DNA of 64,000 nucleotides from Myxococcales bacterium 68-20 (GCA_001899635.1 MKVQ01000048.1:434001-498000), one strand, 5' to 3'; counted from the first letter of the stretch, positions 8,479 to 18,230 are shown. The notes: generated by a model from the sequence alone, not told the origin. Numbers and translations are program-made.

Positions 8479-8767
8479 TGAGCGTCAGCCTGCGCTCGTG
8501 ATCGATCACACGCCGTGGCATGACGCTCAGCGTCGTGCGCGTGGTCGATCGTGCCCAATCGGCTGACGCTCAGCGTCGTGCGCGTGAGCGTTCGTAGGCG
8601 ATCGGCGTGACGCTCAGCGTCGCGCTCGCGATCGATCGCAGGTCCGCGCGACGTCCAGTGTCGTGCTCGCGATCGCTCGCGCGCCATGCTCGTGGTCGAG
8701 CACATGCCATCGCGCGCACTCGCGATCGAGCGCGCGCCGGCGTGACGCCCAGCGTCACGCCCGCGCC
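8479..8767. repeat. Degenerate ~43-bp tandem repeat array with palindromic core
   Basis: Units begin at 8479, 8521, 8564, 8608, 8649 and 8743 (steps 42, 43, 44, 41, then about two units with decayed copies between). Most units contain an interrupted palindrome tgacgct-c-agcgtcg, followed by a spacer with a second near-palindrome of the form gctcgcgatcgatcgc. The two best copies share tgacgctcagcgtcgtgcgcg exactly. The array fills the convergent gap between the small acidic gene and asd. It is unlike CRISPR because the spacers are themselves related. Confidence 0.8.
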
Positions 8768-8777
8768 ACCCGCGCAA

Positions 8778-9794
8778 TCAGCGCTGGACGAAGAGCTTCT
8801 CGGCGATCTGTACCGCGTTCAGCGCCGCGCCCTTGCGGAGGTTGTCCGCGACGACGAACATCTTGATCGCGCCCTTCACGGCGAGGTCATCGCGCACTCG
8901 ACCGACGAACACCGGATCGGTGCCCGTCGCGGAGAACGGCTGCGGGTGATTGCCGGGCGCGTACGCGTCGTCCATCAGCACCACCCCCTCCGCGTCACGG
9001 AGGAGCGTCTTCGCTTCCTCTGCCGTCATCGGCCGGTGGAACTGGACGTGGACCGACTCCGAGTGGCCGTTGATGACCGGCACGCGCACCGTCGTGGGGG
9101 ACACGCCGATCGTGTCGTCTCCCATGATCTTGCGCGTCTCGTTGACCATCTTGAGCTCTTCCTCGGAGTAGTCGTTCTCCCCTGCCTTCCAGTCGCAGAG
9201 GACGTTGAACGCCATCTGTCCGGGGAACACGGCGGGCGTCACCTTCTCACCGGCGAGCACCGAGCGCGTCTGCTGGAGGAGGTCCTCCACCGCCGCGTGC
9301 CCCTTGCCGCTCGTCGCCTGGTAGGTGCTCACCACGATCGTCTTGATGCGCGCAGCGTCGTGCAGCGGCTTCAGCGCGACGACCATCTGGATCGTCGAGC
9401 AGTTCGGGTTCGCGATGATGCCCTTCGGACGGACCTTCGCCGCCTCGATGTTCACCTCGGGCACGACGAGCGGGACGTCGGGGTCCATGCGCCATGCGCT
9501 CGAGTTGTCGATGACGACCGCTCCGGACTTGGCCGCGATGGGCCCGTATTCCCGCGCCACGCTCGCGCCCGCGCTGAAGAGCGCGATGTCGACGCCCTCG
9601 AAGGACTTCGGGCCGAGCTCTTCGATGACGACCTCGCCACCACGAAACGGGAGCTTCTGCCCTGCGCTGCGCTTGCTCGCGAGCGGCACGAGCTTCGACA
9701 CGGGGAAGCTCCTCTGCTCGAGCGTACGAAGCATCTCGCGACCGACAGCGCCGGTCGCGCCGGCAACGGCAACGACGAAGGAGGCTTTCGACAT
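8778..9794 (-). CDS. asd: Aspartate-semialdehyde dehydrogenase
   Basis: Catalyses NADPH-dependent reduction of L-aspartyl-4-phosphate to aspartate semialdehyde, the branch step to lysine/diaminopimelate, threonine and methionine. The 338-residue protein starts with the Rossmann motif VAGATGAVG (about 10-18). The catalytic Cys is C132 in ANPNCSTIQ, and downstream are ATSGKG and the catalytic His region INGHSESVHVQFHRP. The length is standard. I chose the ATG at 9794 (MSKASFVV), which places the Rossmann loop normally; an ATG at 9806 would add four residues and longer versions are unlikely. The gene stands alone, converging with the repeat array. Confidence 0.95.
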   Translation of the reverse strand: MSKASFVVAVAGATGAVGREMLRTLEQRSFPVSKLVPLASKRSAGQKLPFRGGEVVIEELGPKSFEGVDIALFSAGASVAREYGPIAAKSGAVVIDNSSAWRMDPDVPLVVPEVNIEAAKVRPKGIIANPNCSTIQMVVALKPLHDAARIKTIVVSTYQATSGKGHAAVEDLLQQTRSVLAGEKVTPAVFPGQMAFNVLCDWKAGENDYSEEELKMVNETRKIMGDDTIGVSPTTVRVPVINGHSESVHVQFHRPMTAEEAKTLLRDAEGVVLMDDAYAPGNHPQPFSATGTDPVFVGRVRDDLAVKGAIKMFVVADNLRKGAALNAVQIAEKLFVQR

Positions 9795-10237
9795 GGTGCG
9801 TTCCATACCAGGACTGCTCGATATGAGGAGAGCTCGTGAGAGCTTGCGTGAGCTGATCCCACGCACATCTCATCACACGAAAGAGGCGCATCTCCAGAAT
9901 GGGGCAAGCTCTCCTCTGCTTGCGCTTACGCGCGCTCGCCACGCGCACGCCCGACCGAGCTCGCGCGGGCAGCTCGAGCGCAAGCGTCCCTGCCCTCACC
10001 GATCGAGCCTCGGGCTCTCGTCCGCGAGCAGCAGGCGTCACGTCGCGGCGATCGACGACAGCGCGGAGATCCGCCTCCACCTCGACGGCGACGGCATCGC
10101 CGAGCTGCGAGCTGCGTGGCGGCGCCGCGTCCTCGGCTCCGCGCCTGGAGGTCGCTCCGATCCGACCGCTCCGCTCGTCAGGAGGGCGTCGCCGCTGTCC
10201 CGGGAACGAAGGACCTCGCGTGTTACTCTGACGAGCG
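9795..10237. other. Divergent promoter region between asd and a large lipoprotein gene
   Basis: About 440 bp with no convincing gene. It should carry the asd promoter and that of the lipoprotein starting at 10238. Open frames through it have Arg/Ala/Ser-rich translations and look like artefacts of high GC. Confidence 0.5.
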
Positions 10238-13200
10238 ATGCGTGCTTCGGTGACAGGCATCGTCGTGCTCGCGCTGCTTGCTGTTGCGTGCGGTCGCTCT
10301 GGAACGGGCGCCCGAAACGCGGAGATGCGCAGCTTTCGAGCCGTCGGTGTCGGCGCGAGCGTCGATCCCACCGTCCATCCGGCAAGGCTCTTGCCCGAGA
10401 CCGTGGACCAGACGACGACCTACGGCGCGGAGGCGGGCGGAGGAGCGCGCGTCATCACCGCTGGGCTGCGCGTGGTCACGTCCCCGAAGGGGGCGATCGT
10501 CGCAGCCGAGGATCGTCTGCCCCAACCGCCGCAGAGCACCATCGCCTTGCCCGAGCGGCTCGGCGGAGGATTCCTCTTCGTCATCGGGACCACGTTGTGG
10601 CGGGCCGATCACTGGCTCGGACCGGCAAAGCCGATCTTCGCGTCCGCTTCGCCGATGCAGGCCGTCGTGCCGGGGCTCGATCGCGTCTACGTGCGCGCGC
10701 AGAGCTCGGTCATCGCGCTCGACGGGCGGACCGGGCAGGTCCTCGATCTCGGACCGTGGCCGGCGAGCCCGTACGTTGCGAGCTACGCCGCTGCCGATGG
10801 CTGGCGTGCGGCCGCGGTCACGGACCTGCGTGGTGTCGTCGCCACGTTCGATGCTGGGGCGACCTGGCGAACGCTCGACCTCCCGATCGAGCCGAAGGAG
10901 GTCGTCGTGTCGAGCGACAGCCTCGCGATCGGCGGCTTCGAGGGCGGGCGGAGCGAGACGTGGTACGAGCTCCGCGCCGACGGCAGCGTCGCCCGGATGG
11001 GTGGAGCGCCGCGTGACGTGAAGACGAAGCTCACGCCGACCGCGCCTCCACGCCCGACGTCGTTCGGCGGCTTCCCCGCGCCGGGCGGGCTCGTGATACC
11101 GGCACCGGTCCCCGCACCACCATCGACGACGGCGACCTCGCGGCCGGGGAACGACGTGCACGCGCGCTCGGACTCCGACAAGGACGATCTCGCGGCGAAG
11201 ACGTTCGGCAAGAGACCGCTCGCGACCGCCATCGAGGACGGCTGGCCGCTCACCGACGGGACCGCGGTGATCGCACGCGACGGCTCGCTCGCACGAGTGC
11301 GGCTCGCCGACGGCGCGCTCCTCGAGCTCGTGCGCGACGCCTTCCCACTCGAGTCGGCGCGGTGTCATCCGGTGACGCTCACGCGGCCGAGCGCGGCCGG
11401 TGCGTTCGGCTTCGTGTGCGGCGAGCCGCGCGGGACCACGGTCATCTACGCGTACGAGCCGTTGCGCGGACGGCTCGCCGAGCTCAAGCGCTTCGACCGG
11501 CCGCGCGTCGTCACCTCGTCCGGCAACGGCGCGCTCGCGGTCCGCGGTCCGTGCGCCGAGGACGGCGAACCGCCGCCGCCGCCGCGCCCCGAGCCGGCGA
11601 AGCTCGAGAAGACCGACAAGAGCAAGGACGACCACGAGCACGATCGGCCGAAAGAGCCGGCCGCGAAGGCGCTTCGAAAAGCGAAGGACGGGGCGACCGC
11701 CACGGACGAAAACCACGAGCCGAACGCGACAGCGAGCGCGAAGGAGCATCCGCCCGCCAACGAGGTGCATCCTTACTGCGTCCTCGGACACGACGACACG
11801 TGGCGCGAGATCCACGTGCGCGGAGACGTCGGCGGCGAGCGAGTCGTCGTTCTCGCCGACGGTCGCATCGCCGTCGTCTCTCCACCTCAGGGCGTCGGCA
11901 CCCCCGCGCGGCTCACGCTTCTCGAGCGCGCCGCGGGGCCGAACGGAAAGGCGCGCGCGACGACGATCCCGATCGTCTTCCCGCGCGTCCCGAACGACAT
12001 CGGTCGCGTGCTGCGCCTCGGGCTCTGGCTCGACGGCTTCGAGGAGCGTCGTCCCGGTGTCCTCGGCGGATGGATCGAGGCGGGCGGCGTGATGCTCGGG
12101 ATCGAGATCGCGCTCGACGGAAAGGCGACTCCGGGTCAGTACATCCGCGACGCGGGCATGCCGTTCGTCTCGGGGCGATACGGACTCGGGTGGACAGCTT
12201 CACGGCGCGGCTACGAGACGACCGACGGCGGAATGACGTGGTCGAGCATCGACCTGCCCGATCCGCTCGTGCCTGTCGCGAAGGTCGAGCGTCGCGCGTG
12301 TGGACCGATCGGCTGCCTCGCACACGGCTGGCTCCGCGTGGGATGGGGAGACTCGAAGCGCTCTCCCGCGCCGACGCCGCCCCCGCCGTATCGACCGACG
12401 AACGCGAGCCTCGCGGTGCCTCAGGTCCAGCTCGCCTGCGAGCCGCTCGCTTCGCTACCGCAAGCGCCGCCCGCGCCCCGCAAGCCCCCGACGCTCCCGA
12501 ACACGGTCCCGGCCCGAGCGCGCCTCGGAGGCTTCGGCGGTCCGCCCGTGCTCGCAAGCTTCAACGGACTGAGCGAGCTGCCGCCGTTCTTCTCGCAGCC
12601 CGCGCAGGTGCTCCGCGAGTCGGAGCGCGGGCTCAACATCGAGGTGCGTGAGCTCGCGGAGCGCTACCCCAGCGTGGGCTCGCTCGCTCGCATCTACGGA
12701 TGGGGACCGAAGACCGGCGACTGGGATACGCTTGGTCGCTGGCAGGTGAAGTGGCTCTCGCCCTTCGCCGGGTGGCCCGAGGTCCGCGCCAGCCTCGCGT
12801 CCCCTCCACCGCAGATGATCGTCGACATGACGCGCGCGGCGGCGACCTATTACGGAGGCTACGGGATCGCCCAGAGCAGCTTCCAGCTCGCGCCGGCAGA
12901 CGACGCATCGCACGCGTTGCTCGTCGGCAAACGAATCGTGCGCTCGGAAGGCGTGGTCTACGAGCTGGAGGCCGAGCGCGCGCCCATCGAGGTCCGTCGC
13001 GCGGACGGCGAGCCGTTCGGCGAGATCGAAGGCATCGTGCGCGCAGCGGGCCGCTGGTTCATCGCGACGCCGCCCGCACCGGGCACGACACCGACGACGA
13101 TCATCTGGCAGATCGAAGGCGGCGTGGCGCGCGAGCTCGTGCGCGTGCCCCGCGCGACGAACGACGCGCAGTCCTCGTCGAACGGACGCACGAGGCTCGC

Positions 13201-13684
13201 CCGTCGCTCCGACGGTCGAGCGATCGCGCTCGTGGTGGATGGTCAGCCGACGGCAGAGCGATCCTCGAGCGTGCGATGGGCCCTGCCGATCGATCTCGAG
13301 AGCGGTGCTCTCGGAGAGCCCGAGCCTCTCGGCTACGTCGACCTCGCCGGACGCACGCTCGACGCCTGCACCGATGACGTCGCTGGGTGGGTGCTCGACA
13401 CGTCGATCCCCGCCTCCTCCGTACGCGTGCGTCTCCCGCACGGCAGCGGCTCGCTCAACGGCGTCCTCGCTCGGCTCCGACTCACGAGCGCGCGGGCGTG
13501 CATCGAACGCCTCGCCGGCACCTACGACGGTCAGACGCAGGACCGCACCGCCCAGCTCACGCGGCCCGGCACCAGCAGCATCCGAAGCACCACGCCCCTC
13601 CGCCCCGGCGAGCTCTTCGTCACCGCGATGAGCGCGCAGACGCGTTTCCCGCTCAAGTGCTCGGTCGACCGCTCGGGGAAGTGA
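10238..13684 (+). CDS. Large surface lipoprotein with BNR/sialidase-type repeats
   Basis: A protein of 1148 residues with a lipoprotein signal (lipobox LAVAC, Cys18). Two stretches match the BNR/Asp-box pattern of sialidase and photosynthesis-assembly-type beta-propellers: FDAGATWRTLDLP at about 208-220 and TDGGMTWSSIDLP at about 665-677. Between them, at about 440-510, lies a low-complexity Lys/Glu/Asp/Pro-rich linker. Other propeller-like turns recur throughout. No catalytic motif is recognised. It is likely a surface-exposed binding or structural propeller protein. The start has a normal signal sequence; the gene is isolated, with a 563-bp gap downstream. The product is lineage-specific as far as I can judge. 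Confidence 0.85.
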   Translation: MRASVTGIVVLALLAVACGRSGTGARNAEMRSFRAVGVGASVDPTVHPARLLPETVDQTTTYGAEAGGGARVITAGLRVVTSPKGAIVAAEDRLPQPPQSTIALPERLGGGFLFVIGTTLWRADHWLGPAKPIFASASPMQAVVPGLDRVYVRAQSSVIALDGRTGQVLDLGPWPASPYVASYAAADGWRAAAVTDLRGVVATFDAGATWRTLDLPIEPKEVVVSSDSLAIGGFEGGRSETWYELRADGSVARMGGAPRDVKTKLTPTAPPRPTSFGGFPAPGGLVIPAPVPAPPSTTATSRPGNDVHARSDSDKDDLAAKTFGKRPLATAIEDGWPLTDGTAVIARDGSLARVRLADGALLELVRDAFPLESARCHPVTLTRPSAAGAFGFVCGEPRGTTVIYAYEPLRGRLAELKRFDRPRVVTSSGNGALAVRGPCAEDGEPPPPPRPEPAKLEKTDKSKDDHEHDRPKEPAAKALRKAKDGATATDENHEPNATASAKEHPPANEVHPYCVLGHDDTWREIHVRGDVGGERVVVLADGRIAVVSPPQGVGTPARLTLLERAAGPNGKARATTIPIVFPRVPNDIGRVLRLGLWLDGFEERRPGVLGGWIEAGGVMLGIEIALDGKATPGQYIRDAGMPFVSGRYGLGWTASRRGYETTDGGMTWSSIDLPDPLVPVAKVERRACGPIGCLAHGWLRVGWGDSKRSPAPTPPPPYRPTNASLAVPQVQLACEPLASLPQAPPAPRKPPTLPNTVPARARLGGFGGPPVLASFNGLSELPPFFSQPAQVLRESERGLNIEVRELAERYPSVGSLARIYGWGPKTGDWDTLGRWQVKWLSPFAGWPEVRASLASPPPQMIVDMTRAAATYYGGYGIAQSSFQLAPADDASHALLVGKRIVRSEGVVYELEAERAPIEVRRADGEPFGEIEGIVRAAGRWFIATPPAPGTTPTTIIWQIEGGVARELVRVPRATNDAQSSSNGRTRLARRSDGRAIALVVDGQPTAERSSSVRWALPIDLESGALGEPEPLGYVDLAGRTLDACTDDVAGWVLDTSIPASSVRVRLPHGSGSLNGVLARLRLTSARACIERLAGTYDGQTQDRTAQLTRPGTSSIRSTTPLRPGELFVTAMSAQTRFPLKCSVDRSGK

Positions 13685-14247
13685 TCCCAGGACGCGGTCA
13701 GCGTGCCGCTCGAGCTATCGGCAGGTTATTCGCCGCACCGCGTCGTGCAAAATCGCAGCAAGACCTCTTGCAGAAATGCATCGACGCTCGCCTGATCGGC
13801 TGTGAACAAGCGCAAGAAATCCCGTATTTCTTGAGATGACGAGCTCTGGCACGAACTTCGCATCATTCCTGCCTGCTCGCGTGGAGTGCGGCTGCCCCCC
13901 CGGCCCCTTCGCGCGAGCTTTTTCTTTTTGTCGCAACGCGAGCGACCCGAGGCCCCGAACGCCTCCGCGCGCCCCTTCCCGCCGCGTCCGTTCTCCCGCA
14001 GGTCGGTTGCGAGCGAGTTCCGGAGGGTTTGTTCGGAAGCGGGTCGCGCGACCACAGGTTCGATGATGGCCAAACGGGAACCGCCCGCCCCCTCGGCGAG
14101 CCTCCCGCTTCCTCGCTCGATCGAGGGTGGCCGGCAGAAGGAGGCGTGAACCACCGCTTCGGAACGGCATTCCGGGACGCAGTCGAGGCGTACGGCCGAG
14201 CTGTTTCGGCAAATGCCGAACCGCGTTGGAAGCTATTCTCCGCGCGA
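13685..14247. other. Intergenic region with short hairpin
   Basis: About 560 bp without a convincing gene. A hairpin with 8-bp arms (caagaaat and atttcttg) and a 5-nt loop lies at 13813-13833. On the minus strand a short frame ending at 13726 has a plausible helical C-terminal segment but lower third-position GC than neighbours; it may be a remnant. The promoter of the esterase lipoprotein must lie near 14200. Confidence 0.45.
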
Positions 14248-17178
14248 ATGAGCTCATCCTCGCTCGGCAGATCGCTCGGCCACGTGTGCCTCCTTCTCCT
14301 CGTCGCCGCTTCGTGCTCCGACGATCCGGCGCCCCCGAGCACACCGCGGGACCAGCTCGAGCCGGGGGAGACCTGCGACAACAGGCATGAGCTCAAGCTC
14401 ACGATGGATCCGCCCGAGGTGATCGTCGCTCCAGGCGCGACGCGCCCGGTCCGCCTCACGATCGAGCCCGATGCGTGCGACCCGATCACCGCGCGCTTCG
14501 CGTCTGCGAATCCTGCCGTGGCGGTGGCTCCGCGCGAGGCGCACTTCGATCTGCGCCATGCGACCTTCGACTTCCTCGTGACGGGAGGCGCCCTGGGCCG
14601 AACCACCATCACGGCGTCGATGGCCGGAAAAGACATCAACGACGTCCCGTACACCGCGACGGTCGAGCTGCCGATCGACGTCCGTGATCCCGCGGTCCCC
14701 ACGTGCGACGCCACGAGTAACGCGGCGGGAACGCTCGAGGCGAACAACGTCGCGCTCCACGGCCAGGGCGCGCTCGCGAAGGCCGCCGTCTCCGCGCGCC
14801 CCGAGGCCTTCACGCGAGCGGACGAGTTCTCCCTGCCTGCGTTCCCGGGCGAGGTCGCGTGCCATCCGGAAGACCTCACCGCGAAGCTGCCGAACGCGAA
14901 GCTGAGGAGGCTCGGGCCCGCGGTCACCTTCACCGCGCGCGCGCCGCTCTCGATGGCGAAGCCGCTGCGACGCGACATCGATTTCGCGATCCCGGTGAAC
15001 CCCGCGTCGTTCCCGTCGGGCGCGCGGCTCCGTCACCTCACCATCCTCTACTCCGGACCGCGCGCGAAAGAGCCGCGCCCGATCCCCGTGTCGAACGCGC
15101 GCATCGAGGCAGACGGCAACGACTACGTCATCAAGTTCGCATCGCCCTGGCTCGGCACCTACCAGGCGGCGGTTGCGGAAGACGCGGGCCTCAAGCGGCG
15201 GACGCGCAAGCTCACGCACCGCGCAGTGATCGGCTTCTCGATGGGAGGCGGCGGCGCGGCGGTGTTCGGGCTCCGCCATCATGATCTCTTCGACGTCGTC
15301 GCGCCGCTCGGTGGACCGAGCGACTGGACGTGGCTCCTCTGGTACCTCGAGCAGTATCCGCTCGGCGGGTTCTGCCCCGCCGGGCAGACGTGCGAGAAGG
15401 TCGCGCCGAACCGCTACCCGCTCGACGAGCCGTTCGCCCACACCATGGACTACGACCACTGGTGGTACGAGAAGGGCAACGGCAACGGCGGCAGCTTCCC
15501 GCGCTCGGAGTACATCCAGATCTTCGAAGACCTCGCGCTCTCGATGGGCAACGGCAACGGCTGGAACCAGGAGTCGGGGCTCCTCCACATGGCGCCGGGC
15601 CCGAAGCCGAGCGATCCGTGGGTGAAGGGTCCGGACGGCCTCGACTGCACGTACACGGTCGAGCCGATCAAGGACGACCCCAACGAGAAGAAGCAGCGCG
15701 AGCGCGAGGCGGCATGCCGTACCTGGCGCTGCGATCCCAAGAACGCCTGGAAGGCGGAGACGAACTACTTCGACGACGAGTTCAACCCGGACGGGACGAA
15801 GCCCGTGATCTCGTTCTGCGACGGCAACCAGAACGGCGAAAGCCCGTACACGAACACGTTCGCACCCGGCGGTCAGAAGCCGGTGAACCTGCTGCTCGCC
15901 GTCGACCTCAACGGCAACGGCGTGCGCGACGAGGGCGAGCCGATCATCCGCAGCGGCCACGAGCCCTTCAGCGACTGCGGGGCCGACGGCCTCTGCAACC
16001 CCGACGAGCCCGGCTACCACCCGGAGAACAACCCGGATCCGAACCAGGACGATTACGACTACCTCCTCAACCCGAACGGGCTCGAGGGCAATCACCGCTG
16101 GGATCCGGGCGAGCCCTTCCAGGACGTCGGCCTCGACGGTGTCCCCAACACCGCCTCGCGCCACGTCGCAGGCGATCCGGGCGAGGGCGACGGCAAGTAC
16201 ACCGAGACGCCCGGGCTGAGTAACTTCTACGCGAACGACCCGCACAGCATGCTCGCGCGCCGGACGACGGACCTTCCCGGCGGCCCGATCACCGACGCGG
16301 CGCTCCAACGCGTCGACATCCTCACCGATGGCGGCGTGCGCGACCTCTTCAACTTCGCCTCGGTCGCGAGCCACCTCAAGGGGCAGGTCTTCGGGCGCAA
16401 CGGCGCGAACGGGCTGCCGCTCCGCTCGGTTGCATTCTACAACGGCTTCGACATGCTGCCGGGCCAGGTCCGGGGCAGGCCCGACGACTTCTCGCCGGCG
16501 CTTCTCCGCTGGGCCGACATCGCCGAGATGCCGAGCATTCGCTACGGCGATCTCGACGCGAGCCGCCAGCAGATCGAACAGGGCGACGGCCAGCACGTCG
16601 GGAAGGCGAACCAGCTCCTCTTCCGCCTCGAGACGGCATTCTTCTACGTCGGACAGCGCTGGCCCGACGCGGACCGCCGCACCACGATCGACTCGCGCGA
16701 CGACGCGGCCACGACGACGATCAACGAGCTCGGCGTCGAGTGCGAGGTATTCGGCAAGTGCGAGAAGATCTTCACCGGCCCGACGACCAAGCGCACCGGC
16801 CCGATCGCGGTGTCACTCCCGCCGGGCTACGCGCAGAAGGACAACGTCGCGCGCAACGTCCGCTATCCGGTCCTCTACGTGCTCCACGGGTACGGCCAGG
16901 ATCCGCGTGATCTCGAGGCCGTCGCGATCTTCACCAACAACTTCATGAATGGGACGAACCGCTCGTACGCGACGCGGCTCCCGAAGTTCATCATCGTCTA
17001 CGTCGACGGCCGCTGCCGCTCGCCCGACGGCAAGGACGAGTGCATCCGCGGCACGTTCTACATGGACTCCGCCCGCGACAACGGCGCCAAGATGGACGCC
17101 TGGTTCAACGAGGTCGTGCAGTACGTCGACCAGAACTACCGCACGATGCCCCCGAGCGAGGTCGAGGTCACCGAATGA
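14248..17178 (+). CDS. Esterase-like lipoprotein with circularly permuted alpha/beta-hydrolase halves
   Basis: A protein of 976 residues starting at the ATG at 14248, with lipobox VAASC (Cys23). A longer frame upstream is ignored because it buries the signal. Residues about 40-150 are an Ig-like region. At about 320-350 it has HRAVIGFSMGGGGAAVFGL, the nucleophile elbow (GFSMG) of PF00756 esterases, followed by HDLFDVVAPLGG. The middle holds Ca-loop-like Asp-rich segments (DLNGNGVRDEGEP). The C-terminus (about 850-976) has the part that normally precedes the elbow: YPVLYVLHGYGQDP, then a strand FIIVYVDGR and the helix AWFNEVVQYVDQNYRT. The two halves are therefore in reversed order. It is likely a surface esterase; the substrate is unknown. 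Confidence 0.85.
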   Translation: MSSSSLGRSLGHVCLLLLVAASCSDDPAPPSTPRDQLEPGETCDNRHELKLTMDPPEVIVAPGATRPVRLTIEPDACDPITARFASANPAVAVAPREAHFDLRHATFDFLVTGGALGRTTITASMAGKDINDVPYTATVELPIDVRDPAVPTCDATSNAAGTLEANNVALHGQGALAKAAVSARPEAFTRADEFSLPAFPGEVACHPEDLTAKLPNAKLRRLGPAVTFTARAPLSMAKPLRRDIDFAIPVNPASFPSGARLRHLTILYSGPRAKEPRPIPVSNARIEADGNDYVIKFASPWLGTYQAAVAEDAGLKRRTRKLTHRAVIGFSMGGGGAAVFGLRHHDLFDVVAPLGGPSDWTWLLWYLEQYPLGGFCPAGQTCEKVAPNRYPLDEPFAHTMDYDHWWYEKGNGNGGSFPRSEYIQIFEDLALSMGNGNGWNQESGLLHMAPGPKPSDPWVKGPDGLDCTYTVEPIKDDPNEKKQREREAACRTWRCDPKNAWKAETNYFDDEFNPDGTKPVISFCDGNQNGESPYTNTFAPGGQKPVNLLLAVDLNGNGVRDEGEPIIRSGHEPFSDCGADGLCNPDEPGYHPENNPDPNQDDYDYLLNPNGLEGNHRWDPGEPFQDVGLDGVPNTASRHVAGDPGEGDGKYTETPGLSNFYANDPHSMLARRTTDLPGGPITDAALQRVDILTDGGVRDLFNFASVASHLKGQVFGRNGANGLPLRSVAFYNGFDMLPGQVRGRPDDFSPALLRWADIAEMPSIRYGDLDASRQQIEQGDGQHVGKANQLLFRLETAFFYVGQRWPDADRRTTIDSRDDAATTTINELGVECEVFGKCEKIFTGPTTKRTGPIAVSLPPGYAQKDNVARNVRYPVLYVLHGYGQDPRDLEAVAIFTNNFMNGTNRSYATRLPKFIIVYVDGRCRSPDGKDECIRGTFYMDSARDNGAKMDAWFNEVVQYVDQNYRTMPPSEVEVTE

Positions 17179-17239
17179 GCACCGAGCAACACACACGCTC
17201 CGCAGCCGTGCGCGAGAGCGCGACGCGGGAGGTTTCGTG

Positions 17240-17494
17240 ATGTCCGACGGCGGAGCCCCTCTTCGATTGGGACGCGCGCAGGGAAGCGATCGCTGGCTCC
17301 TCGACGATCGGCCGCTCAGCGGCGGGGACATCGTGCAGCTCTGCTGCTCGGGCGGCTGGCTCACCGGACGCTTCGAATGCGACTCCGGCACCGGCGGCGC
17401 GCCGACGTTCTACTTCTCGATCGAGCTCGGGGCCGGACGCGTCGAGCAGCAGAAGCTGATCCTGCCGGAAGGTGCGCTCCTTCGCAGGCCGTGA
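17240..17494 (+). CDS. Small conserved-looking hypothetical protein
   Basis: An 84-residue protein with an ATG at 17240 preceded by the strong ribosome site gggagg at 17227-17232. It lies 61 bp after the esterase stop and may be co-transcribed. The sequence is compact and beta-rich: WLLDDRPLSGGDIVQLCCSGGW, then LTGRFECD and FYFSIELG. This resembles small DUF5348-like domains (W...D...L..GD.I.....G.W...R.E), but that is only a pattern impression. There is no signal peptide or membrane segment. Confidence 0.62.
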   Translation: MSDGGAPLRLGRAQGSDRWLLDDRPLSGGDIVQLCCSGGWLTGRFECDSGTGGAPTFYFSIELGAGRVEQQKLILPEGALLRRP

Positions 17495-17570
17495 GGGCGG
17501 CCGAGAGAACAGCGGCTCCCCGAGGACGCTCCCCACGTCCTCGGTCTCCGACTGCTCGGCGGTTCGACGC

Positions 17571-18230
17571 TCAGAGACGACGCGCGCTCTTGATGTGAAT
17601 CTGCGTGAGCGGAGCATCTTTATCGAACGGACCACCTTCGCCCGTCGGCACGGCCACGATCTTGTCAGCGACGTCCATGCCCGACGTGACCTTGCCGAAC
17701 ACTGCGTAGCCCCAGCCGGTCGTGTTCTTGGCGGTGAAGTCGAGCGGCTTGTTGTCGGCGACGTTGATGAAGAACTGGTTCGTGGCCGAGTGCGGCGCAT
17801 TCGTGCGCGCCATCGCGATCGTGCCGCGGACATTCTTCAGCCCGTTGTCCGCTTCGTTCTTGATGGCGGGATGGGTGTCCTTCTGCTTGTAGTCGCTGTC
17901 GAACCCACCGCCCTGAATCATGAAGCCGGGGATCACGCGATGAAACAGCGTGCCGTCGTACGCCTTCTCGTCGACGTACGTCAGGAAGTTCGCCACCGTC
18001 TTCGGTGCCTTTGCCGCGTCGAGCTCGATCTCGATGTTGCCGAGGTCCGTCTCGAGGACGATGCTCACCGGCTTCGGCACTTCGGGCTCTTCCGACCCCT
18101 CGCCGACTCCGCTATCGGATTCGGTGTCGGGCGATCCCGCATCGGGCCCGGGATTGGGGTCGCCTGACGAGGAGCTCGAGCAGGCGAGGAAGAGGAAGGG
18201 GGCGAGGAGGAACGAGCACGCGGTGCGCAT
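17571..18230 (-). CDS. Cyclophilin-type peptidyl-prolyl isomerase lipoprotein
   Basis: A protein of 219 residues with a lipoprotein signal (lipobox LFLAC, Cys17), a Ser/Asp/Glu-rich linker to about residue 52, then a cyclophilin domain at 55-216. Catalytic features are [13 protein letters not shown] (active Arg in FHRV), [17 protein letters not shown], and the substrate-pocket Trp/Phe region [10 protein letters not shown]. It should catalyse prolyl isomerisation of exported proteins while anchored to a membrane. It is similar to PpiA but lipidated. The gene is monocistronic, convergent with the small gene upstream. Confidence 0.93.
   Translation of the reverse strand: MRTACSFLLAPFLFLACSSSSSGDPNPGPDAGSPDTESDSGVGEGSEEPEVPKPVSIVLETDLGNIEIELDAAKAPKTVANFLTYVDEKAYDGTLFHRVIPGFMIQGGGFDSDYKQKDTHPAIKNEADNGLKNVRGTIAMARTNAPHSATNQFFINVADNKPLDFTAKNTTGWGYAVFGKVTSGMDVADKIVAVPTGEGGPFDKDAPLTQIHIKSARRL

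Noticed and set aside
8479-8767. CRISPR array
   Set aside because: The units have ~43-bp period and palindromic cores, but the spacers are related to each other, cores are degenerate and no cas gene is present.
13726-14154. Minus-strand frame of 142 codons between two lipoprotein genes
   Set aside because: Only its last ~45 residues look protein-like, third-position GC is low for this genome, and no start or homologue is evident.
14254-16596. Long minus-strand frame of about 780 codons
   Set aside because: It is antisense to the esterase lipoprotein and Arg/Val/Ala-rich without domain features.
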